Below are positions 40,129-49,196 of a DNA stretch of 64,000 nt, piece by piece. The translations under genes and the position numbers were made by a program. The stretch lies in assembly GCF_024509555.1 (NCBI RefSeq), contig NZ_JAMWEL010000003.1, forward strand, positions 1 to 64,000. The letters run 5' to 3'. Every line of letters begins with the position of its first letter. The first letter of the stretch is position 1. The notes beneath the pieces were generated by a model, which saw only the letters and a program-made list of their open reading frames with translations, had not been told where the DNA came from and did not search any database. The DNA comes from Streptococcus suis. GTDB taxonomy: Bacteria > Bacillota > Bacilli > Lactobacillales > Streptococcaceae.

Positions 40129-40740
40129 ATGTCACGTTATACAGGACCATCTTGGAAACAAGCTCGTCGTCTTGGCTTGTCATTGACAGGTACAGGTAAA
40201 GAATTGGCACGTCGTAACTACGTACCAGGTCAACACGGACCAAACAACCGTTCTAAATTGTCAGAATACGGTTTGCAATTGGCTGAGAAACAAAAATTGC
40301 GTTTCTCTTACGGTTTGGGTGAAAAACAATTCCGTAACTTGTTCGTACAAGCTACTAAAATCAAACAAGGTACTCTTGGTTTCAACTTTATGCTTCTTTT
40401 GGAGCGTCGTTTGGACAACGTCGTTTACCGTCTTGGTTTGGCAACTACTCGTCGTCAAGCACGTCAATTCGTAAACCACGGTCACATCCTTGTTGACGGC
40501 AAACGCGTTGACATCCCTTCATACCGCGTTGAAGTTGGTCAAGTGATCTCAGTTCGTGAGAAGTCAATCAAAGTTCCAGCTATCCTTGAAGCTGTTGAAG
40601 CAACTCTTGGCCGTCCAGCTTTCGTATCATTCGATGCTGAAAAGCTTGAAGGTTCATTGACTCGCTTGCCAGAGCGCGACGAAATCAACCCAGAAATCAA
40701 CGAAGCACTTGTCGTAGAATTCTACAACAAAATGCTCTAA
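40129..40740 (+). CDS. rpsD: 30S ribosomal protein S4
   Basis: 203 residues. N-terminal [25 protein letters not shown], and an S4 RNA-binding domain with [42 protein letters not shown]. Primary 16S binder and assembly initiator. Strong codon bias and AGGAGG site typical of a ribosomal protein gene. Monocistronic, with own promoter, leader and terminator. Confidence 0.99.
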   Translation: MSRYTGPSWKQARRLGLSLTGTGKELARRNYVPGQHGPNNRSKLSEYGLQLAEKQKLRFSYGLGEKQFRNLFVQATKIKQGTLGFNFMLLLERRLDNVVYRLGLATTRRQARQFVNHGHILVDGKRVDIPSYRVEVGQVISVREKSIKVPAILEAVEATLGRPAFVSFDAEKLEGSLTRLPERDEINPEINEALVVEFYNKML

Positions 40741-40758
40741 GATTTGTATCGATATTTT

Positions 40759-40784
40759 AAAAGCCCTATTTATAAGGGCTTTTT
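40759..40784 (+). terminator. rpsD terminator
   Basis: Arms AAAAGCCCT (40759-40767) and AGGGCTTTTT (40775-40784). Confidence 0.88.
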
Positions 40785-40805
40785 GTCTGTATTTGAGGAG
40801 GGATT

Positions 40806-41255
40806 ATGTGGCGTAAGTATTTTTTGCTAGCGGTATTAACTATTTTGGTCGTAGGTGGGGCATTCTTTTTGTCTCAATCAGCGACTGCGCCAAATGAATC
40901 AGACTATGTGAAGGCTGTAAAGAGTTATCAGGCTATTTCTATAGATGAAGTGGAGCAAAAGGTCCAAGACGAGGAAGAATTTATTTTATACATAGGTCGG
41001 GAGACATGCCCTTATTGTCGTGATTTTGTTCCGAAATTAACAGAGGCAGTAGAGCAATCCCGTGCGACGATCTACTATTTAGATAGCGAGTCGGATCCGA
41101 ATGGTAAAATACAACAATTTCGGCAGAGTCAAGGTCTTGCTACGGTTCCTAGCTTAACTTATTATAAATCTGGTAAATTATCTGGAATACTTCGTAAAGG
41201 GAGTCAAGCAACGATAACCGAAATAGAGAATTTTTTAGCTCTTCAAGGGCAGTAA
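40806..41255 (+). CDS. Membrane-anchored thioredoxin-like protein (PedC/BrcD type)
   Basis: 149 residues: an N-terminal helix (YFLLAVLTILVVGGAFFLSQ) then a thioredoxin fold with CPYC redox pair (IGRETCPYCRDFVPKL) and cis-Pro region ATVPSLTYYK. It belongs to the group often annotated as bacteriocin transport accessory protein, but no bacteriocin gene is adjacent here. Extracytoplasmic thiol-disulfide role inferred. GAGGAGGG precedes the ATG. Confidence 0.85.
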   Translation: MWRKYFLLAVLTILVVGGAFFLSQSATAPNESDYVKAVKSYQAISIDEVEQKVQDEEEFILYIGRETCPYCRDFVPKLTEAVEQSRATIYYLDSESDPNGKIQQFRQSQGLATVPSLTYYKSGKLSGILRKGSQATITEIENFLALQGQ

Positions 41256-41265
41256 ATAGTTTAAG

Positions 41266-41295
41266 AATGTATGAAGTGAATTTCATACATTTTTT
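41266..41295 (+). terminator. Terminator after the thioredoxin-like gene
   Basis: Arms AATGTATGAA (41266-41275) and TTTCATACATT (41281-41291) followed by T. Confidence 0.85.
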
Positions 41296-41301
41296 ATGTT
41301 T

Positions 41302-41352
41302 GTGAAAAATATTTCAAAATAAATTGAAAAACATTTCACAATCTTGTATAAT
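41302..41352 (+). promoter_or_regulatory. Promoter with palindrome over -35, upstream of the fumarate-reductase-like gene
   Basis: -35 TTGAAA (41324-41329) and -10 TATAAT (41347-41352), 17-bp spacer. An imperfect palindrome GTGAAAAATATTTCAA...TTGAAAAACATTTCAC (41302-41339, 13 of 16 arm positions matching) covers the -35, suggesting a repressor site. Confidence 0.65.
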
Positions 41353-41383
41353 ACTCATATCAGATAAAAATTGGAGGTTTATC

Positions 41384-42901
41384 ATGAAAAAGAAAGCTTG
41401 GTTAGGCTTATTATTGAGTCTACTTGCTGTTGTGTTTTTAGTAGCATGTGGAGGTAAGTCTGAAAAGACAGCTACATCATCCTCTTCTTCAACTTCGTCT
41501 TCTTCAGAAGAAGCTGTTTCAGGTGCATCTGAGAAAGTTTATACAGATCCATCTGAGTTGAAAGATAGCTACGATGTTATCGTTGTTGGTTCAGGTGGTG
41601 CAGGTATGTCAGCAGCTATCTCAGCTAAAGATGCTGGTGCTAGTGTTGTTTTGTTGGAGAAAATGCCTGTAATTGGTGGGAATACAGCTAAATCATCAGC
41701 TGGTATGAATGCTTCACAAACCAAATTCCAAGAAGCGGAAGGCATTGCTGATTCAAACGATAAATTCTATGAAGAAACACTTAAAGGTGGTAAAGGAACA
41801 AATGATCCTGAATTACTTCGTTACCTTGTAGATAACTCAGCTGGTGCAATTGACTGGTTGGATGGTATGGGTATTACCCTCAGCAACATCACTACCACTG
41901 GAGGTATGAGTGAAAAACGTACCCACCGTCCAGCAGATGGTTCAGCTGTTGGTGGCTACTTGGTAAATGGTCTTTACCACAATCTTGTTGAACGTGAAGT
42001 ACCAATTTTTGTTAATGCAGATGTTACAAAACTCCAAGACAAGGATGGAGCTGTGACAGGTGTTGAAGTGAAGATTGCTGGTGAAACTAAGAAAATCTCA
42101 GCTAAAGCAGTTGTATTGGCGACAGGTGGTTTCGGTGCAGATTTGGAAATGGTTGCTAAATTAAACCCAGCATTGAAAGGTTATGTTACAACTAACCAAG
42201 AAGGTTCAACAGGTGACGGTATTGCACTTGCTGAATCAGAAGGTGCAGCAACTGTTGATATGGAACAAATCCAAATTCACCCAAGTGTTGAGCAAGAAAC
42301 TTCTTACTTGATTACAGAAGCAGTTCGTGGCGAAGGTGCTATCCTTGTCAACTCAAAAGGTGAGCGTTTTGTTAACGAATTGGAAACTCGTGATAAAGTT
42401 TCTGCAGCTATCAATAGTTTGGAACCAAACTACGCTTATGTTATCTTTGATGATGCCTTGAAAGATCGTGTGAAGGCTATTGCTCAATACGAAGAAAAAG
42501 GTCTTGTAAAAACGGGTGCTACTCTTGCAGATTTGGCTAAAGAAATTGGTGTACCTGCGGATTCTCTTCAAACAACACTTGATACTTGGAACAAGGCTGT
42601 GGCAGATAAAAATGATGCAGCATTTGGTCGCACATCAGGTATGGACCATGCTTTGAATACTGGTTCTTACCATGCCATTAAAGTTGCACCTGGTATTCAC
42701 CATACAATGGGTGGTGTGAAAATCAATACCAATACTGAAGTATTGAAAACAGACGGTTCAGCAATCTCAGGTCTTTATGCTGCTGGTGAAGTAACTGGTG
42801 GTGTTCATGGTCAAAACCGTATTGGTGGTAATGCAGTAGCAGATATCATCGTATTTGGTCGTCAGGCTGGTGAACAAGCAGCTGGATTTGCTAAGAAATA
42901 A
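41384..42901 (+). CDS. FAD-dependent fumarate-reductase-like lipoprotein
   Basis: 505 residues: a lipoprotein signal with lipobox LVACGG, Ser-rich linker, FAD-binding motif DVIVVGSGGAGMSAAISAKDAGASVVLLEK, and a C-terminal HHTMGGVKINTNTEVL/ GLYAAGEVTGGVHGQNRIGGNAVADIIVFGRQAG signature typical of flavocytochrome c/fumarate reductases. No FMN-binding domain is attached. Probably extracellular electron transfer or fumarate/acrylate-type reduction; substrate uncertain. Start chosen at the ATG after TTGGAGG. Confidence 0.88.
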   Translation: MKKKAWLGLLLSLLAVVFLVACGGKSEKTATSSSSSTSSSSEEAVSGASEKVYTDPSELKDSYDVIVVGSGGAGMSAAISAKDAGASVVLLEKMPVIGGNTAKSSAGMNASQTKFQEAEGIADSNDKFYEETLKGGKGTNDPELLRYLVDNSAGAIDWLDGMGITLSNITTTGGMSEKRTHRPADGSAVGGYLVNGLYHNLVEREVPIFVNADVTKLQDKDGAVTGVEVKIAGETKKISAKAVVLATGGFGADLEMVAKLNPALKGYVTTNQEGSTGDGIALAESEGAATVDMEQIQIHPSVEQETSYLITEAVRGEGAILVNSKGERFVNELETRDKVSAAINSLEPNYAYVIFDDALKDRVKAIAQYEEKGLVKTGATLADLAKEIGVPADSLQTTLDTWNKAVADKNDAAFGRTSGMDHALNTGSYHAIKVAPGIHHTMGGVKINTNTEVLKTDGSAISGLYAAGEVTGGVHGQNRIGGNAVADIIVFGRQAGEQAAGFAKK

Positions 42902-42986
42902 ATTGTAGACATAAGAGGCTCGGCAGAAAGAAGGTCGAGCTTCTTTTTCTTGTCCCTCTATTTTTAAGATGATATACTTTTAAGGT

Positions 42987-44339
42987 ATGAAGAAGAAAAT
43001 AGTATTATTGTTAGGAGTAATTGCAGTCATTGTTTTTATTTTGTCTGCTATTGCCGGCCAGCGTCAGCAATCCTATGCCGAGGCTGAATTAAGAGACCAG
43101 GATAAAATCTGGATTATTACTGATTTGCATTATTTGTCACAGGATTTATTTGATGATGGAGAGGCATTTTCTTATATCGAAAAGACAGCTGCTGGCAAGG
43201 ATTTACGTTATGGAAAAGAGCGGATGGAGGCTCTGGTTGAGCAGGTTGAGCGTGAACATCCTTCCTTGTTACTTGTCAGTGGAGATTTGACTCTAAACGG
43301 TGAAAAGCAGAGCATGGTTGAATTAGCTCAGTATTTTACAGAGATTGAGGAACAAGGAACGGAGGTTTTGGTGATTCCTGGCAACCATGATATTGCCAGT
43401 GGATGGGCTAGGGCCTTTAAGGGAGACCAGCAGATAGTGACGGATCAGGTCGCCGCTCAGCAATTTGCAGAGCTATTTGTCAATCACGGTTATCAACAAG
43501 CTAGCAGTCGTGACAAAGCCTCATTGAGTTACCTGGGCAAACCATTTTCAAATGCTTGGTTTCTGATGATAGACAGCAACATCTACTCTGACGGCTACGG
43601 AAAAGGAGCTCCTCCAACCAATGGACGTATCAAAAAAGAGACCTTGGATTGGATAGAACTACAACTTAAGTCAGCTAAGGAAGCTGGAGTGAACCTGATA
43701 CCTGTTGTCCATCACAATGTTTTGCAACAGCATGCCATGCTCTCAAAAGGCTATACTTTGGATAATGCTGCCGATTTGAAGGCTTTGTTTAATCAGTATG
43801 GGGTTCATTTTGGTTTTTCGGGGCACACTCATTCTCAGAATATTGTTAAGGAAGACTTGGGACAAGTTAACTATACTGAAGTGGTCAATGGAGCATTTTC
43901 TATTTATCCAGCAGTTATCGGTCAATTGAGCCTTGATGATACAAGCATTCACTATCAAAAAACTCAACTTGATATGGCTTCGTGGACAGAAAAGCACCAA
44001 CCTAGTGATCCAAATTTGCAGGATCACGTTATCTACTTACAAACTGTCTTTGATCATACCAGTGACATCATGGTCCACAATATGTTAAACGATGAAGGTT
44101 GGTATGATGGTGAGACAGCAGATGCTATTTCACAATTTATCATGCCGGCCAACCGTGCTTATTTTTCAGGAGAAAAACTAGATCAGATTTGGCTAGATGA
44201 GAAGGTATTTCCAAGCCAGGCTTATCAGACCTTGCAAGCAGCATCACCGAGAAGTTTCTTGGCTGATTATCTTGATGTGATTATTGAACGTAGTCAAAAT
44301 AGGGATGTGGAAAAACTAGAAATTACCACCAAAAACTGA
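42987..44339 (+). CDS. Calcineurin-like metallophosphoesterase, exported
   Basis: 450 residues with an N-terminal helix (IVLLLGVIAVIVFILSAIAG). Metallophosphoesterase motifs in order: ITDLHYLS, SGDLTLNGEK, IPGNHDI, VHHNVL and FSGHTHSQN. The catalytic domain is followed by an extra C-terminal domain (about 330-450). Extracytoplasmic phosphoesterase; substrate unknown. It is followed directly by a DnaA-box cluster. Confidence 0.88.
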   Translation: MKKKIVLLLGVIAVIVFILSAIAGQRQQSYAEAELRDQDKIWIITDLHYLSQDLFDDGEAFSYIEKTAAGKDLRYGKERMEALVEQVEREHPSLLLVSGDLTLNGEKQSMVELAQYFTEIEEQGTEVLVIPGNHDIASGWARAFKGDQQIVTDQVAAQQFAELFVNHGYQQASSRDKASLSYLGKPFSNAWFLMIDSNIYSDGYGKGAPPTNGRIKKETLDWIELQLKSAKEAGVNLIPVVHHNVLQQHAMLSKGYTLDNAADLKALFNQYGVHFGFSGHTHSQNIVKEDLGQVNYTEVVNGAFSIYPAVIGQLSLDDTSIHYQKTQLDMASWTEKHQPSDPNLQDHVIYLQTVFDHTSDIMVHNMLNDEGWYDGETADAISQFIMPANRAYFSGEKLDQIWLDEKVFPSQAYQTLQAASPRSFLADYLDVIIERSQNRDVEKLEITTKN

Positions 44340-44345
44340 TAATAG

Positions 44346-44397
44346 TTATCCACAGAAACACAAAGAAATCCACAACTTATCCACAACTTGTGAATAA
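44346..44397. other. Remote DnaA-box cluster (titration/regulatory type)
   Basis: TTATCCACA at 44346-44354 and 44377-44385, reverse-strand TTATTCACA at 44389-44397 (all perfect TTATNCACA), and a degenerate AAATCCACA at 44366-44374. Four boxes in 52 bp, about 41 kb from dnaA, between a phosphoesterase and a glycosyltransferase gene. Confidence 0.85.
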
Positions 44398-44481
44398 GTT
44401 TGTTTTTTAAAATATTTGTGCTCTGCAACTTTCCTGAAAATATGATAAAATAGTAACAAATTGTGTCAAATGGAGAGAAAG

Positions 44482-45495
44482 ATGACCTTACTAAGCATTG
44501 CCATACCGAGTTATAATTCGGAGGCCTACCTTCATTACTGTGTTCATTCCCTTGTAATGGGTGGGGACAAGGTTGAAATTCTGATTATTAACGATGGTTC
44601 AACAGACCGAACTCAGGAAATCGCAGAGGAACTTGCCAATCAATTTTCAAATGTGCGAGCTATCTATCAGGACAATAAGGGACATGGCGGAGCTGTTAAT
44701 ACAGGGATACGTGAGGCCAAGGGTAAGTACTTTAAAGTCGTGGATTCAGATGACTGGGTCGATACTAGGGCCTATTTGAAGATCCTGGAGAGTTTACAGG
44801 CTTTGGAAGATGCAAATTCGCCAGTTGATGCCTTTATCTCCAACTTTGTTTATGAAAAAGAGGGACAATCTCGTAAAAAATCTATGTCTTATCAATCCAC
44901 TCTACCTGAGAACCGTATCTTCGGTTGGGAAGATGTAGGTGCCTTTTCCAAGGGTCAATACATGATGATGCATTCCTTGATTTACAGGACAGATTTATTG
45001 CGTGAGGTTGGTCTTGTTCTACCAGATCATACTTTCTATGTGGATAATATTTTCGTATTTACTCCTTTGCAGGCTGTGAAAACCATGTTCTATCTGCCAG
45101 TAGATTTTTATCGTTACTTTATTGGGCGAAATGACCAGTCTGTCAATGAGTCTGTCATGATTAAACGAATTGACCAGCAGTTGAAAGTCAATCGAATCTT
45201 GGTAGACAATTTAGACTTGGAGGCGATTGACAATCCTGATTTACGGAGTTATTTGCTCAATCATGTGGAAATTACCACCATTATCTCCTGTGCCCTTCTC
45301 AATCGTGCTGGAACAGCTGAACATATGATGAAAAAGCAGGAACTCTGGCACTATATTCGGGATAACAATCCATCTCTATTTAAGATTGTTCGAAAAGGGT
45401 TACTCGGTCAATTAACCAACCTTTACGGTTACCCAGGCCGAAAAATTTCCAATGCTGTCTATAAAATTGCTAAAAGAATTTATGGTTTCAACTAG
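44482..45495 (+). CDS. Family 2 glycosyltransferase
   Basis: 337 residues with GT-A fold: LSIAIPSYNSEAYLHYCVHSL, nucleotide-binding IINDGSTDRTQEIAEEL, and the DSDDW (DXD) motif in VVDSDDWVD. No transmembrane segment, so a cytoplasmic enzyme acting on a polymer or lipid precursor. The start is the ATG behind GGAGAG; two upstream ATGs are within the ribosome site. Transcription begins downstream of the DnaA-box cluster, which may affect it. Confidence 0.88.
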   Translation: MTLLSIAIPSYNSEAYLHYCVHSLVMGGDKVEILIINDGSTDRTQEIAEELANQFSNVRAIYQDNKGHGGAVNTGIREAKGKYFKVVDSDDWVDTRAYLKILESLQALEDANSPVDAFISNFVYEKEGQSRKKSMSYQSTLPENRIFGWEDVGAFSKGQYMMMHSLIYRTDLLREVGLVLPDHTFYVDNIFVFTPLQAVKTMFYLPVDFYRYFIGRNDQSVNESVMIKRIDQQLKVNRILVDNLDLEAIDNPDLRSYLLNHVEITTIISCALLNRAGTAEHMMKKQELWHYIRDNNPSLFKIVRKGLLGQLTNLYGYPGRKISNAVYKIAKRIYGFN

Positions 45496-45553
45496 GAGGT
45501 TGACTGCCACTTCTCAAAGCTAGTGTCAACATCTCAGCACAGTGGTTGATTGG

Positions 45554-45755
45554 CTCTAACAATCTGGGAGATTGTTAGAGGTTGGAGATAAGATTTGCAC
45601 AGCACATCTCAGCAATTCGTGTTGCACACTTCAAATCTGACCTCTACGACTGATGCGAACAGAGTGCGCTTCATTTCCAACCTCCAACAGTCACTACTCT
45701 GACTGTTGGAGCTGTGCGGGGGTGGGAGTGAAACAGTCTGGGGATAGACTGTTTC
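45554..45755. repeat. Multi-hairpin intergenic element
   Basis: Three strong hairpins: CTCTAACAATCT/AGATTGTTAGAG (45554-45580, perfect 12 bp), CTCCAACAGTC/GACTGTTGGAG (45682-45711, perfect 11 bp), GAAACAGTCT/AGACTGTTTC (45730-45755, perfect 10 bp). No open frame fits in the 376-base gap. It looks like a dispersed streptococcal intergenic repeat; copies cannot be checked here. Promoter sequence for the aldo/keto reductase follows (TATAAT near 45831). Confidence 0.6.
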
Positions 45756-45871
45756 AGCTCAACAACTTAAAACGAAAAATTGTTGACGAACTCTTTTTAT
45801 TTTCGAGTTCTGTCCCGCTCCCTTTTCTGTTATAATGAAAGAGAAGAAAAACGTTTACAAGGAGAAGATAA

Positions 45872-46783
45872 ATGCAAAGATTAGGACAAACAGGTCTAGA
45901 AGTTTCACGAATTGGTCTAGGTTGTATGCGAATGGCTCGTCTGACAGAGCAGGAAACTGCTAAAGTGTTAGATACAGTCGTTGGACAGGGAATCAACTTT
46001 TTTGATCATGCGGATATTTATGATGGTGGTGAATCAGAAATCCGTTTTGCTCAGGGGGCAAAATTGGCGAGATTGAAACGTGAGGACCTGCTTCTCCAAT
46101 CAAAATGTGGCATTCGTAAAGGTTATTTTGATTTCTCAAAAGAGTATATTTTGGAATCTGTGGATGGGATTTTGAAGCGCTTGGATACAGAATATCTTGA
46201 TGTTTTAGCCCTCCACCGTCCGGATGCTCTAATGGAGGCAGAGGAAGTGGCAGAAGCCTTTTATCTCTTGAAAAAAGCAGGGAAGGTTCATCATTTTGGC
46301 GTCAGCAACCAAAACATTTACCAAATGGAGTTATTACAATCCTATCTCGATCAACCGCTTGCAGTTAATCAATTGCAGCTATCTCCTGCTCACACGCCTT
46401 TGATTGATGCTGGATTACATGTCAATATGAAAGATGCTGCTGCGACTATGCGTGATGGTGGGCTGATTGATTATTGCCAGCTTAAAAAAATCACTATCCA
46501 AGCCTGGTCTCCTTTCTTGATTGATTTGCAACGAGGTATTTTTGCCAACCATCCAGACTATGCTCTTTTAAATCAAACGATTGGGGAAATAGCAGAGCGA
46601 TACAATGTTTCACATGAAACAATTGTCGTGGCTTGGATTTTGCGTCATCCAGCAAAAATTCAAACCATAGTTGGGTCCATGAATCCAGAACGTCTGACCA
46701 AGATTGCACAAGCTAGTCAGATTACCTTGGCTAGACCAGAATGGTACGAGATTTACAGAAGTGCAGGCAACATTCTGCCCTAG
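45872..46783 (+). CDS. Aldo/keto reductase
   Basis: 303 residues: LGQTGLEVSRIGLGCMRMA, catalytic Asp/Tyr in INFFDHADIYDGGESE, Lys in LLLQSKCGIR, His in VLALHRPDAL, and NADPH-site region IVGSMNPERLTKIAQASQ. YdhF-type group. Physiological substrate unknown. A parS site lies within codons near residue 246. Confidence 0.92.
   Translation: MQRLGQTGLEVSRIGLGCMRMARLTEQETAKVLDTVVGQGINFFDHADIYDGGESEIRFAQGAKLARLKREDLLLQSKCGIRKGYFDFSKEYILESVDGILKRLDTEYLDVLALHRPDALMEAEEVAEAFYLLKKAGKVHHFGVSNQNIYQMELLQSYLDQPLAVNQLQLSPAHTPLIDAGLHVNMKDAAATMRDGGLIDYCQLKKITIQAWSPFLIDLQRGIFANHPDYALLNQTIGEIAERYNVSHETIVVAWILRHPAKIQTIVGSMNPERLTKIAQASQITLARPEWYEIYRSAGNILP
46606..46621. promoter_or_regulatory. parS-like centromere site (copy 3), inside the aldo/keto reductase gene
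   Basis: TGTTTCACATGAAACA, 15 of 16 matches to consensus with one central G to A change. It lies on the opposite side of the origin block from copy 1 by about 40 kb. Confidence 0.8.
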
Positions 46784-46792
46784 GAGGAATGT

Positions 46793-47350
46793 ATGAAGTG
46801 GGACATAAAAGCATTTGACCAACTAAGTTTACAGGAACTTTACAATAGGTTGACACTTCGGACCGATGTATCAGTCATTTAGTTTTTCTTTTATTACTTC
46901 GTTAACTCGCTTTACCGTACTTTAGTACAGCTTGCAGCTCGTTGCCTCGTACTAAAAGTAAACTAAAAGACTTAATCTGTGCTTGAACAGGCCTGTCCCT
47001 ATCCTGAAGTTGACGGAAAGGATCCAAACTGTCTTCATCTTTTGGGAACTGATGAAGGAGAGTTAGTAGCTTACTTGAGAATATTGCCAGCTGGTCTAAG
47101 TTATGATGAAGTTTCCATCGGACGTGTGGTCATCAAGCCCAGTCGTCGTGGCAAAGGATTAGGTCGTCCAATGATGGAGCAAGCTATCGCTTACATTACA
47201 AATGAATGGAAAGAAAGTCAGATTAAAATCGGGGCCCAAGCCTATTTGGAAAAATTCTATCAATCGCTTGGCTTTAATCCGGTTTCTGAAGTATATTTGG
47301 AGGATGATATTCCGCATTTGGATATGTTATACCGTAAACCAGTCAACTAG
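46793..47350 (+). pseudogene. Disrupted ElaA-type GNAT acetyltransferase
   Basis: The N-terminal piece (46793-46882, MKWDIKAFDQLSLQELYNRL then TLRTDVSVI, stop) has a good GGAGG site and matches the start of ElaA-like acetyltransferases. The remainder resumes near 46979 (LEQACPYPEVDGKD) and continues through the acetyl-CoA loop IGRVVIKPSRRGKGLGRPMMEQAI to 47350. The two pieces are split by an insert of about 100 bp with inverted-repeat ends. The downstream piece keeps the acetyl-CoA site but lacks the first strand; activity is unlikely. Confidence 0.85.
46877..46975. mobile_element. MITE-like insert in the acetyltransferase gene
   Basis: About 100 bp lies between the conserved RTDVSV and EQACPYPE coding segments. 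Its ends are inverted repeats: TTTAGTTTTTCTTTTA (from 46878) and TAAAAGTAAACTAAA (to about 46968), differing by a two-base indel. It has no coding capacity. Size and ends fit a miniature inverted-repeat element; a target duplication is not certain by eye. Confidence 0.7.
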
Positions 47351-47444
47351 GGCTGGTTTTTCGATTTTTCTCGGCAATTTCTCCCAAAAATCAGCTATTT
47401 TATGGTAGAATGAATAGGTATAAAATCAGTAAAAGAGGAAGAAT

Positions 47445-49196
47445 ATGAGACGTTCTATGTATGCTGGACGTGTTCGTAAGGAACATGTCGGACAGGAAAT
47501 TACTTTGAAAGGTTGGGTTGGCCGTCGTCGTGACTTGGGTGGCCTGATTTTCATCGACTTGCGTGACCGTGAAGGCATTATGCAATTGGTGATTAACCCT
47601 GAGTCTGTTGAAGCTGAAGTGATGGAAAAAGCGGAAAGTCTTCGTTCTGAATTCGTTATCGAAGTAACAGGAACGGTTGTGGAACGTGAGCAAGCTAATG
47701 ACAATATCCCAACAGGAGCTGTTGAACTGCAGGTAACCAACTTGACAGTGTTGAACACGGCTAAGACAACTCCATTTGAAATCAAGGATGGCATTGAAGC
47801 CAGCGATGACACCCGTCTTCGTTACCGTTATTTGGATCTTCGTCGTCCAGAAATGCTCAACAACTTCAAGTTGCGTGCAGCTGTAACCCACAGCATTCGC
47901 AACTACCTAGACGAGCTTGAATTTATCGATGTGGAAACACCAATGTTGACCAAGTCAACGCCAGAAGGTGCGCGTGACTACTTGGTGCCATCTCGTGTAT
48001 CAAAAGGTCATTTCTATGCCCTTCCGCAAAGTCCGCAGATTACTAAGCAGCTCTTGATGAATGCAGGTTTTGACCGCTACTACCAAATCGTTAAGTGTTT
48101 CCGTGATGAAGACTTGCGTGGGGACCGTCAACCTGAGTTTACACAGGTGGACTTGGAAACCTCATTCTTAAATGAAGTTGAAATCCAAGACATCGTAGAA
48201 GGCTTGATTGCCAAGGTCTTGAAAGATACCAGAGGGATCGAGTTGACCTTGCCATTCCCTCGTATGACCTATGACCATGCTATGAACTTCTATGGTTCAG
48301 ACAAACCAGATACTCGTTTTGAAATGCTTTTACAAGACTTGACAGAGGTTGTCAAGGAAGTTGACTTCAAGGTCTTCTCAGAAGCACCAGTTGTCAAGGC
48401 CATTGTTGTCAAGGGTGCGGCGGACAGCTACTCACGTAAAGACATTGATAAATTAACAGAATACGCCAAACAATTTGGTGCCAAGGGACTTGCTTGGGTG
48501 AAAGTTGATCAGGGAGAATTAGCGGGCCCAGTTGCTAAGTTCTTGACAGACATTACAGCAAACTTGACAGCAAGTTTACAGTTGGAAGACAAGGACCTAG
48601 TGCTCTTTGTGGCAGATGAATTGGAAGTAGCCAACAATACCCTGGGAGCTTTGCGAAACCGCTTGGCTAAGGAACAAGGCTTGATTGACGAAAGCAAGTT
48701 CAACTTCCTCTGGATTGTAGACTGGCCAATGTTTGAGTGGTCTGAAGAAGAAGGTCGCTACATGAGTGCCCACCACCCATTCACTTTGCCGACGGAAGAA
48801 ACAGCTCATCATTTGGATGGTGATTTGGCGGAGGTTCGTGCGGTTGCCTACGATATTGTTTTGAATGGTTATGAATTGGGTGGCGGTAGCCTTCGTATCA
48901 ACCAAAAAGAGATGCAAGAACGGATGTTCAAGGCTCTTGGTTTCTCAGCTGAAGATGCGCATGAGCAGTTTGGTTTCTTGCTAGAAGCTATGGACTACGG
49001 CTTCCCACCACACGGTGGATTGGCTATCGGTTTGGACCGCTTTGTCATGTTATTGGCTGGTGAGGATAACATTCGTGAAGTTATCGCCTTTCCGAAGAAT
49101 AACAAGGCATCTGATCCAATGACACAAGCTCCAAGTACAGTTGCACCAGCACAATTAGAGGAATTAGCTTTAGATATCACCCTTGAAAATGAATAA
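47445..49196 (+). CDS. aspS: Aspartyl-tRNA synthetase
   Basis: 583-residue class II synthetase of bacterial type: N-terminal OB fold ([26 protein letters not shown]), motif 2 ([20 protein letters not shown]), bacterial GAD insertion (about 290-410), motif 3 [16 protein letters not shown]. Charges tRNA-Asp. AspS of non-discriminating type cannot be excluded from sequence alone. Its stop overlaps the following YitT gene. Confidence 0.98.
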   Translation: MRRSMYAGRVRKEHVGQEITLKGWVGRRRDLGGLIFIDLRDREGIMQLVINPESVEAEVMEKAESLRSEFVIEVTGTVVEREQANDNIPTGAVELQVTNLTVLNTAKTTPFEIKDGIEASDDTRLRYRYLDLRRPEMLNNFKLRAAVTHSIRNYLDELEFIDVETPMLTKSTPEGARDYLVPSRVSKGHFYALPQSPQITKQLLMNAGFDRYYQIVKCFRDEDLRGDRQPEFTQVDLETSFLNEVEIQDIVEGLIAKVLKDTRGIELTLPFPRMTYDHAMNFYGSDKPDTRFEMLLQDLTEVVKEVDFKVFSEAPVVKAIVVKGAADSYSRKDIDKLTEYAKQFGAKGLAWVKVDQGELAGPVAKFLTDITANLTASLQLEDKDLVLFVADELEVANNTLGALRNRLAKEQGLIDESKFNFLWIVDWPMFEWSEEEGRYMSAHHPFTLPTEETAHHLDGDLAEVRAVAYDIVLNGYELGGGSLRINQKEMQERMFKALGFSAEDAHEQFGFLLEAMDYGFPPHGGLAIGLDRFVMLLAGEDNIREVIAFPKNNKASDPMTQAPSTVAPAQLEELALDITLENE

